A stretch of DNA of 64,000 nucleotides. It comes from JBCBGF01 sp039820585 (GTDB taxonomy: Bacteria; Pseudomonadota; Alphaproteobacteria; Rhodobacterales; Rhodobacteraceae). This document shows, one piece after another, positions 57,985-64,000 of this stretch. Position numbers and translations under genes: made by a program. Positions within the stretch are counted from its first letter, which is position 1, and each line of letters starts with the position of its first letter. The stretch is from assembly GCA_039820585.1 (NCBI GenBank), contig JBCBPV010000008.1, forward strand, positions 1-64,000, written 5' to 3'. The notes beneath the pieces were generated by a model. It saw only the letters and a list, made by a program, of their open reading frames with translations. It had not been told where the DNA came from and did not search any database.

Positions 57985-59670
57985 ATGGCGCTCGACGACA
58001 AAAAGGGTGTGTGGAAATCCGGCAAAGGCCGGGGCCGCAAGACGCCCAAAGGCCGGCAATTGAACGATCAGGCACTGGCCGATGTGCTGGCTCTGTTGGG
58101 CGACCGGCCCCGCCGCCCGGACCTCTTGATCGAGCATCTACATCTGATCCAGGACGCCCATGGCCATCTCTCGGCCCCGCACCTGCGCGCGCTCGCCGAA
58201 GAGATGCGCCTGTCAATGGCCGAGGTGTACGAAGTCGCGACCTTCTATGCCCATTTCGATGTGGTGAAAGAAGGCGAAACCCCGCCCCCGGCCCTGACCG
58301 TCCGGGTCTGCGACTCGCTGTCCTGCGAATTGGCCGGCGCGCAAACACTGAAGGCCGCGTTGGAAGACGGGCTTGATCCTGCCCAAGTGCGCGTGGTGCG
58401 CGCGCCCTGCATGGGCCGCTGCGACACCGCGCCCACGTGTGAGCTCGGCCATAACCACATCGACCACGCCACACCCGAAAAGGTGATCGCCGCAATCCAC
58501 GCGGGGGAAACGCACCCGGTGATCCCCGATTACCAGACATTCGCCGAATACCAGACCGAAGGCGGCTATCGCACGCTCGCCACCCTGCGCGACGGCGGCG
58601 ACCCTGAAACCGTGCAAACCGCAATCCTTGAGGCGGGCCTGCGGGGCTTGGGCGGCGCAGGCTTCCCCTCGGGTCGCAAATGGAGCTTCGTGCGCGGCTA
58701 TCCCGGCCCCCGCTACCTTGCGATCAACGGGGATGAGGGTGAGCCTGGCACATTCAAAGACCGCCACCACCTGGAACGCGAACCGCACATGTTCCTCGAA
58801 GGTATGCTGATCGCCGCCTGGGCGATCGAGGCGGAAACCTGTTTCCTTTACATGCGCGACGAATACCCCGCCGTGTTAGAGATCCTCGCGCGTGAGATCG
58901 CGACATTGGAAGCGGCGGGCATCGTCGCTCCGGGATACATCGATGTGCGCCGCGGCGCGGGCGCCTATATCTGCGGCGAAGAAAGCGCGATGATTGAATC
59001 AATTGAGGGCAAGCGCGGCCTGCCCCGCCACCGCCCGCCTTTCGTGGCCGAGGTCGGCGTGTTCGGTCGCCCAACCCTCGTCCACAACATCGAAACACTC
59101 TACTGGGTCGCCCGCATCGCGCGCTTCGGGCCCGAGGTGATGAACACGACCGAAAAGAACGGGCGCAAGGGCCTGCGCAACTACTCGGTCTCGGGCCGGG
59201 TCGCGCGGCCCGGCGTCTACCTTTTGCCTGCCGGGTCCACGATCACTGATATCATCGACGCCGCAGGCGGAATGATGGATGGCCACACGTTCAAAGCCTA
59301 CCAACCCGGTGGCCCCTCCTCCGGCCTGTTGCCAGCCTCGCTTCATGATGTCCCGCTCGATTTCGACACGCTGCACGAACACGGCACCTTCATCGGCTCT
59401 GCCGCCGTCGTGGTGCTGTCGGACAAAGACAGCGCCAAGGCCGCGGCGCTCAACATGCTGCGGTTCTTTGAAGATGAAAGCTGTGGCCAGTGCACCCCCT
59501 GCCGTGTGGGGTGTGAGAAAGCGGTGAAGCTGATGCAGGCCGACCGCTGGGATCAGGACCTGCTGGAGGATCTGTGCACCGCGATGGCCGATGCCTCGAT
59601 CTGCGGGCTGGGCCAGGCGGCACCCAACCCGATCCGCCTGACGATGAAGCATTTCCCCGAAGAGGTGTAA
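57985..59670 (+). CDS. NuoE-NuoF fusion (NAD-linked flavin/iron-sulfur subunit), FdsB-like
   Basis: The 561-residue protein fuses a NuoE-type thioredoxin-like [2Fe-2S] domain (C-D-S-L-S-C and later C-M-G-R-C, about residues 100-150) to a NuoF-type domain. The latter shows the FMN/NADH site G-L-G-G-A-G-F-P-S-G-R-K-W, N-G-D-E-G-E-P-G-T-F-K-D and the [4Fe-4S] set S-C-G-Q-C-T-P-C-R-V-G-C. This is the layout of the beta subunit of NAD-dependent formate dehydrogenases. The usual alpha subunit is not adjacent; ftsY follows, so its partner is unknown. ATG 57985 has AGGAGA upstream. Confidence 0.88.
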   Translation: MALDDKKGVWKSGKGRGRKTPKGRQLNDQALADVLALLGDRPRRPDLLIEHLHLIQDAHGHLSAPHLRALAEEMRLSMAEVYEVATFYAHFDVVKEGETPPPALTVRVCDSLSCELAGAQTLKAALEDGLDPAQVRVVRAPCMGRCDTAPTCELGHNHIDHATPEKVIAAIHAGETHPVIPDYQTFAEYQTEGGYRTLATLRDGGDPETVQTAILEAGLRGLGGAGFPSGRKWSFVRGYPGPRYLAINGDEGEPGTFKDRHHLEREPHMFLEGMLIAAWAIEAETCFLYMRDEYPAVLEILAREIATLEAAGIVAPGYIDVRRGAGAYICGEESAMIESIEGKRGLPRHRPPFVAEVGVFGRPTLVHNIETLYWVARIARFGPEVMNTTEKNGRKGLRNYSVSGRVARPGVYLLPAGSTITDIIDAAGGMMDGHTFKAYQPGGPSSGLLPASLHDVPLDFDTLHEHGTFIGSAAVVVLSDKDSAKAAALNMLRFFEDESCGQCTPCRVGCEKAVKLMQADRWDQDLLEDLCTAMADASICGLGQAAPNPIRLTMKHFPEEV

Positions 59671-59731
59671 GGGGCCACCTTCCAAACCCCGGTCAAAAGG
59701 CATAAGTCACTGCCAATGACCGTGGGTTAAG

Positions 59732-61087
59732 ATGGCGTTCTTCAAGAAACTCAAAGACAAGCTGTTCAAGTCCTCCTCCAAGCTGGAAGAGGGCCTAGAC
59801 GCGATCGTGGCCGATGGCGGCGTGGAAGAGGCGGCAGAACCGCGCGAGGTGCCGACCGAGCCCGAGCCGCAGCCAACACCGGAGCCGGAGCCTGTTCCGC
59901 CGCAACCGGAACCAGCGCCCGAGCCGGAGCCCACGCCTGAACCGGAACCCGAGCCGATCCCCGCGCCGCCGCCCGAAGTGCCGGACCCGGTTGAGCCAAT
60001 ACGCGAGCCTGATATTCCGGTCACCCCGGAACCAACACCGGAACCCGAGCCCTTCGGCATCCCCGATGCCCCGCAAGAGGTGCCCGAGGCGCCGCCTGTG
60101 GAGATTCCGCAAACGCCGGACCCGATGCCCGATCGGGGTCCGACCGAGATCCCCGATACGATAGAGGCAACCGCCACCGTCAAGGCACCAACGACAAAAC
60201 CCGGCTTCCTCGGCCGCCTCTTGGGCCGCACATCCTCTCAACCCGTCATGCGGCGCGAACTGGATGACGAGATGCTGGAAAGCCTGGAAGAGCTGTTCAT
60301 CACCTCTGACATGGGCGTGGACACCGCCCTGCGCGTGGCCGCCAACATCGCCGAGGGCCGTATGGGCAAACGCCTGTCGACCGAGGAACTCAAACAAATC
60401 ATGGCAACCGAGGTCGCGCGGATCATGGAACCCGTGGCCAAACCCTTGCCGCTTTACGCCAGGAAACCGCAGGTCGTCCTCGTCGTCGGCGTCAACGGAT
60501 CGGGCAAAACCACGACCATCGGCAAACTGGCCAGCCAGTTCCGGGCGGCAGGCAAAAAGGTCGTGATCGCCGCAGGCGACACCTTCCGCGCCGCCGCTGT
60601 AGAACAGCTGCAAGTCTGGGGTGACCGCGCCGGCGTGCCTGTGCTGACCGCGCCCGAAGGGTCCGACCCCGCAAGCCTCGCCTATGACGCCATGGTGCGC
60701 GCGGAAACCGACGGCGCGGATCTGTTGATGATCGACACCGCGGGTCGGTTGCAAAACCGTGCCGATCTGATGGAAGAACTGGCCAAGATCGTTCGCGTCA
60801 TCCGCAAGAAAGACCCCGACGCCCCGCACAATACGCTGCTGGTGCTGGATGCCACCACCGGCCAAAACGCGATCAGCCAGGTGGAGACGTTCCAAAAGCT
60901 GTCCGATGTCTCGGGCCTCGTGATGACCAAGCTCGACGGCACGGCAAAGGGCGGCGTCCTTGTCTCGCTGGCCGACAAGTTCGGCCTGCCGATCCACGCC
61001 ATCGGTGTGGGCGAGCAGATCGACGACCTCGCCCCGTTCGACCCCGAAGAGTTCGCCGCCGCCCTCACCGGCCTCGATGCCGGTTGA
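59732..61087 (+). CDS. ftsY: signal recognition particle receptor FtsY
   Basis: The 451-residue protein starts with an amphipathic basic segment, then a ~70-residue Pro/Glu-rich linker (residues ~45-115). The NG GTPase domain follows: G-V-N-G-S-G-K-T-T-T, D-T-F-R-A-A-A, I-D-T-A-G-R and T-K-L-D-G-T-A-K-G-G. With SRP it brings ribosomes to the translocon. The acidic linker is longer and more repetitive than in E. coli terms of Pro content. Its end overlaps the following GNAT gene by 11 bases. Confidence 0.96.
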   Translation: MAFFKKLKDKLFKSSSKLEEGLDAIVADGGVEEAAEPREVPTEPEPQPTPEPEPVPPQPEPAPEPEPTPEPEPEPIPAPPPEVPDPVEPIREPDIPVTPEPTPEPEPFGIPDAPQEVPEAPPVEIPQTPDPMPDRGPTEIPDTIEATATVKAPTTKPGFLGRLLGRTSSQPVMRRELDDEMLESLEELFITSDMGVDTALRVAANIAEGRMGKRLSTEELKQIMATEVARIMEPVAKPLPLYARKPQVVLVVGVNGSGKTTTIGKLASQFRAAGKKVVIAAGDTFRAAAVEQLQVWGDRAGVPVLTAPEGSDPASLAYDAMVRAETDGADLLMIDTAGRLQNRADLMEELAKIVRVIRKKDPDAPHNTLLVLDATTGQNAISQVETFQKLSDVSGLVMTKLDGTAKGGVLVSLADKFGLPIHAIGVGEQIDDLAPFDPEEFAAALTGLDAG

Positions 61088-61472
61088 ACGCTCCGACACG
61101 GCCCCAACCGTGGCAGAGTTCCGCGGCTTGCGCATGGCGGCGGGGATGTCCGATTTCGGCGCAGACGCCACTCGCATCTCGCTTGCCAACACCCTCCACG
61201 GCGTCTGGCTGCGCGAGGGCGGCACGCTGATCGGCATGGGCCGCCTCATCGGCGACGGCGGCGCGTTCGCCCAGGTCACCGACATCGCCGTCCACCCCGA
61301 CTGGCAAGGCCAGGGCCTTGGCCACCGCATCATGGACGCGCTCATGGCCTGGGCCGACGCGACCCTGCCCAAAGGCGCCTATATCAGCCTTATCGCCGAT
61401 CCGGGCGCAGAGCGCCTCTACGAGCGCCACGGCTTCCAGCACCGCACCGGCATGGCCCGCACCGTTCCGTGA
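61077..61472 (+). CDS. GNAT-family N-acetyltransferase
   Basis: The 131-residue protein starts at ATG 61077 inside the last codons of ftsY. Its acetyl-CoA loop is Q-G-Q-G-L-G-H-R, preceded by V-T-D-I-A-V-H-P and followed by Y-I-S-L-I-A-D-P-G-A and a Y-E-R-H-G-F segment, as in small aminoglycoside- or protein-acetylating GNATs. The substrate is unknown. The stop overlaps the next GTG start (GTGA), so ftsY, this gene and the EamA gene are translationally coupled. Confidence 0.88.
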   Translation: MPVERSDTAPTVAEFRGLRMAAGMSDFGADATRISLANTLHGVWLREGGTLIGMGRLIGDGGAFAQVTDIAVHPDWQGQGLGHRIMDALMAWADATLPKGAYISLIADPGAERLYERHGFQHRTGMARTVP

Positions 61473-62371
61473 GCGATTGGCTCATCTCGCTGGAAGGCAC
61501 CGAAGCCGGGGAAACACTGGCCATGGCACTCGCCCTGCTGGCCGCCCTGTCCCACGCGATCTTCGGCGCCTTGCAAAAGGGCCGCCACGATCCCTGGCTG
61601 ACGCGCGGGGCCATCGACATCTCATACGGGGTGATGGCCGCACCCTTTGCCCTGTTCGTCGTGCCATGGCCCGAGCCGCATATGTGGCCGATCTTTGCGG
61701 GCGTCTTCGTCATCCACATCGGCTACAAAGTTCTGCAAGCCAGCGCCTACAGCTATGGCGCCTTCACCGTCGTCTACCCGGTGGTCCGCGGCACCGGCCC
61801 GTTCTTCACCGTCATCGGCGCCTACCTGATCTTTGGCGAGACGTTCACGGGCGGCCAATGGCTGGGCGTCGCCGTCCTGATGTCGGGCATCTTCGGGCTG
61901 GCCATTTACAACCTGATCTTCCTGGAAACCAACCGCGCCAACCTGCCCATAGCGCTCACACTCGCGGTCGCCACCGGCGCTTTCGTGGCGCTTTACACCA
62001 CCTATGACGCCTACGGCATCCGTGCCACCGCCGATCCGTTCACCTTCCTCGCCTGGTTCTTCTTCATCGACGGGATGTTCATGCCCTGGGTCGCCGCCGC
62101 GCGCTACACCCGCATGCCCGATCCCCCCGCCCTCGGCCCCCTGATGACCCGCGGCATCATCGGCGCGTTCGTAGCCTTCTTCTCTTTCGGATCAATCATG
62201 CTGGCCACCCGCCTCGACAAGGTGGGCGAAGCCGCGGTCCTGCGCGAAACCTCCACCGTTTTCGCCGCCCTCATCGGCTGGGCCTTCCTTGGCGACACGG
62301 TCGGCCCCCGCCGTCTGACACTGATGGCCTTGATCGCGGGCGGTGCGGTGATAGTTGAGATGTCAGGATAA
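61469..62371 (+). CDS. EamA-family DMT transporter
   Basis: From GTG 61469 the 300-residue protein has ten predicted helices. Its first repeat includes A-L-L-A-A-L-S-H-A-I-F-G-A-L-Q-K-G, then Y-P-V-V-R-G-T-G-P-F-F-T. This P-x-x-R-G-x-G-P-x-x-x pattern is characteristic of an EamA subgroup. It is one of three EamA transporters in the window; the substrate is not predictable. It is followed by yciB 9 bases later. Confidence 0.9.
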   Translation: MSDWLISLEGTEAGETLAMALALLAALSHAIFGALQKGRHDPWLTRGAIDISYGVMAAPFALFVVPWPEPHMWPIFAGVFVIHIGYKVLQASAYSYGAFTVVYPVVRGTGPFFTVIGAYLIFGETFTGGQWLGVAVLMSGIFGLAIYNLIFLETNRANLPIALTLAVATGAFVALYTTYDAYGIRATADPFTFLAWFFFIDGMFMPWVAAARYTRMPDPPALGPLMTRGIIGAFVAFFSFGSIMLATRLDKVGEAAVLRETSTVFAALIGWAFLGDTVGPRRLTLMALIAGGAVIVEMSG

Positions 62372-62380
62372 GGCAGGCAC

Positions 62381-62983
62381 ATGGCAGAAAAACAGATCAA
62401 CCCGGCAATGAAACAGGTGCTCGAACTGGGCCCGCCCCTCCTGTTCTTCGCCTTCTACCTCTATGTCCGGGATGAGACCTACACCATCGGCGGCACCGAC
62501 TACGACGGGTTCATCATCGCCGCCGCCGTGTTCGTGCCAATCCTGCTCGCCTCCATCGCGATCCTGTGGAAGCTAACGGGCAAGCTCAGCCGGATGCAGG
62601 TCTTCACCGCCGTCCTTGTCATCGTGTTCGGCGGGCTCACCGTCTGGTTCAATGACGAGCGGTTCTTCAAAATGAAAACCACCATCGTCTACGCCCTGTT
62701 CGCCGGGATCCTCGGGATCGGTCTCCTTCAAGGCCGCTCCTACCTTGCATGGGTGATGAGCGAATTTCTCCCCATGGAACACGAAGGTTGGATGATCCTC
62801 ACCCGCCGCCTCACGCTATGTTTCGCAGGCCTCGCCATTGGCAATGAAATCGTCTGGCGCACCATGTCCACCGACACTTGGGTTAAGATCGAAACCTTCG
62901 GCTTCCCCTTGGTTTTGTTCCTGTTTCTCTGGCTTCAGATCGTCGCCTTGCAGAAATACCTGATCGAAGAAGACAAGACTTAG
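62381..62983 (+). CDS. yciB: inner-membrane-spanning YciB/IspZ (septation protein A)
   Basis: The 200-residue protein has five to six membrane helices and the YciB fingerprint L-E-L-G-P-L-L-F-F-like start (here L-E-L-G-P-P-L-L-F-F) with W-F-N-D-E-R-F-F-K-M-K-T-T-I-V-Y-A-L. It affects membrane and cell-wall synthesis and division in E. coli and Shigella. It ends the ftsY-GNAT-EamA-yciB cluster. A perfect inverted repeat follows before the next gene. Confidence 0.93.
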   Translation: MAEKQINPAMKQVLELGPPLLFFAFYLYVRDETYTIGGTDYDGFIIAAAVFVPILLASIAILWKLTGKLSRMQVFTAVLVIVFGGLTVWFNDERFFKMKTTIVYALFAGILGIGLLQGRSYLAWVMSEFLPMEHEGWMILTRRLTLCFAGLAIGNEIVWRTMSTDTWVKIETFGFPLVLFLFLWLQIVALQKYLIEEDKT

Positions 62984-63012
62984 GGCAACAGACCAAAATT
63001 GTTCCGATATGT

Positions 63013-63035
63013 CGCACGGTTGGACCTACCGTGCG
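63013..63035. promoter_or_regulatory. perfect 8-bp inverted repeat between yciB and tauE
   Basis: CGCACGGT (63013-63020) and ACCGTGCG (63028-63035) flank a 7-base loop, 45 bases before the next start. No T-run follows, so an operator or a factor-dependent terminator are both possible. Confidence 0.4.
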
Positions 63036-63079
63036 CCTGCGGCATTTTGTAAGCCGTTTGCACGCCAAAAAGGTTACCC

Positions 63080-63994
63080 ATGCAAATCTACCTGCCGATT
63101 GCCGAGGTTTCGGTTAACGCCTTTCTCCTTTTGGGATTGGGCGGAATGGTGGGGGTCTTGTCGGGCATGTTCGGCGTGGGCGGCGGGTTCTTGATGACAC
63201 CGCTGTTGTTCTTCATCGGCATCCCCCCCGCCGTCGCGGTGGCGACCGAGGCCAACCAGATCGTCGCCTCCTCCTTCTCTGGCGTCTTGGCCCATCTGAG
63301 GCGGCGTACGGTCGATTTCCGCATGGGCACGGTCCTGCTGATCGGCGGCCTGATCGGTGCAGCCCTTGGCGTGCAATTGTTCAACGCGCTCAAAGCCGTG
63401 GGTCAGGTCGATCTGTTGGTGCGGCTCAGCTACGTGGTTTTCCTTGGCATCATCGGGTCGCTGATGTTTGTCGAAAGCCTGAACGCCATCCGGAAAACGC
63501 GCGCCGGGGCGCTGCCCACGCGGCGCAAACACACCTGGATCCACAATCTGCCCTTCAAGATGAAGTTCCGAACCTCGGGCCTTTATATCTCGGTCATCCC
63601 GCCGGTGATTGTCGGCGTATTAGTGGGTGTGCTGGCCGCGATCATGGGCGTGGGCGGTGGGTTCATCATGGTGCCCGCGATGATTTACCTCTTGGGCATG
63701 CCCACCAAAGTCGTCGTCGGAACCTCGCTCTTTCAGATCATCTTTGTCACCGCCTTCACCACCCTTCTGCACGCCACCACGAACTTTACCGTCGATATGG
63801 TGCTGGCTGTCTTGTTGCTGATCGGCGGTGTGATCGGGGCGCAAGTTGGCACGCAGATCGGAACCAAGCTGAAGGCCGAACAGCTGCGCATTCTCCTGGC
63901 GATCATGGTGCTGGCGGTCTGTGGCAAGCTGGCCTTTGATCTGCTGGTGATGCCGGCAGAGCTGTACTCGCTCGGAGCAGGGGGGCATTCATGA
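63080..63994 (+). CDS. TauE/SafE-family membrane transporter
   Basis: The 304-residue protein has about eight helices in two repeats, each with a glycine-rich G-V-G-G-G-F motif (S-G-M-F-G-V-G-G-G-F-L and I-M-G-V-G-G-G-F-I). The family exports sulfite, sulfoacetate and similar anions. The start is at ATG 63080. Its stop overlaps the next ATG by four bases, as in a conserved two-gene unit I recall from Rhodobacteraceae. Confidence 0.92.
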   Translation: MQIYLPIAEVSVNAFLLLGLGGMVGVLSGMFGVGGGFLMTPLLFFIGIPPAVAVATEANQIVASSFSGVLAHLRRRTVDFRMGTVLLIGGLIGAALGVQLFNALKAVGQVDLLVRLSYVVFLGIIGSLMFVESLNAIRKTRAGALPTRRKHTWIHNLPFKMKFRTSGLYISVIPPVIVGVLVGVLAAIMGVGGGFIMVPAMIYLLGMPTKVVVGTSLFQIIFVTAFTTLLHATTNFTVDMVLAVLLLIGGVIGAQVGTQIGTKLKAEQLRILLAIMVLAVCGKLAFDLLVMPAELYSLGAGGHS

Positions 63995-64000
63995 TCCGCC
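63991..64000 (+). CDS. first codons of a gene cut by the window end
   Basis: ATG 63991 overlaps the preceding stop (ATGA) and opens M-I-R. In relatives the gene after this TauE/SafE type encodes a TIGR02186-family membrane protein beginning similarly, which is inference only; three codons cannot identify it. Confidence 0.4.

Noticed and set aside
59860..60080. short repetitive DNA resembling a tandem array
   Set aside because: It is the in-frame Pro/Glu codon repetition of the FtsY linker, without spacers; not a CRISPR or satellite.

Overview
This window is a chromosomal segment of a high-GC alphaproteobacterium, almost certainly a member of the Rhodobacteraceae (Roseobacter-type). The evidence is the gene content and order (rpoH-chaN-coaBC-dut-thiF, rsmI divergent from lpoA, glnD-murJ, nfuA-tsaB-rimI, hflK-hflC-DUF2065-degP, ftsY-yciB). 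The regulatory motifs agree: an alphaproteobacterial LexA box, an Irr/ICE palindrome, CtrA-like sites and an RpoE-type promoter. No rRNA, tRNA, CRISPR array, prophage or insertion sequence was seen. About 66 protein genes fill the window at high density, many overlapping by 1 to 4 bases.

Layout. 1-3093: demethylation/2-hydroxyacid metabolism genes and a secreted SH3 protein. 3094-9337: an accessory block holding an AraC-type regulator, two genes that carry near-identical duplicated leaders (a DUF1330 gene and an NmrA-like gene followed by a DUF1772 gene), a 2-TM protein resembling Cap15-type CBASS effectors, a DUF1996 protein and an SGNH hydrolase. 9338-16377 (minus strand): M3 peptidase, DUF4399, membrane-anchored ThiF/MoeB, Dut, CoaBC, ChaN and a sigma-32 factor with a candidate RpoE promoter. 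16532-19628: phosphatase, a GST fused to a TRASH-like metal motif, and ComM behind CtrA-like sites. 19625-29175: GshB, YraN, RsmI, LpoA-like lipoprotein, GlnD, MurJ, a catalytically dead rhomboid, TrpS. 29461-32621: IlvE, a universal stress protein, NfuA behind an ICE box, TsaB, RimI. 32796-38174: a BMP/nucleoside-type ABC importer with a LysE exporter gene embedded in it. 38232-45095: a very acidic 710-residue lineage protein, thiamine diphosphokinase, two EamA transporters, a PBP4-type DacB and NadD. 45160-52836: SdaA, RpiA, Gor, HflKC, DUF2065, DegP. 52885-57823: an SOS-boxed fragment of DnaE2, a ferredoxin, an FG-GAP protein, PurD, XseA and a small secreted protein. 57985-64000: an orphan NuoE-NuoF fusion, FtsY with a Pro/Glu linker, GNAT, EamA, YciB, TauE/SafE and the first codons of a further gene.

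Most of this is core metabolism and cell-envelope maintenance. The most unusual items are: the AraC regulator with its duplicated leader pair, in which a hairpin also covers the Shine-Dalgarno; the stand-alone DnaE2 C-terminal OB-fold with a LexA box touching its start codon; the rhomboid lacking all three active-site residues beside murJ; the GST-TRASH fusion; and the orphan Cap15-like protein. All functional statements are from reading the sequence; no database search was possible.
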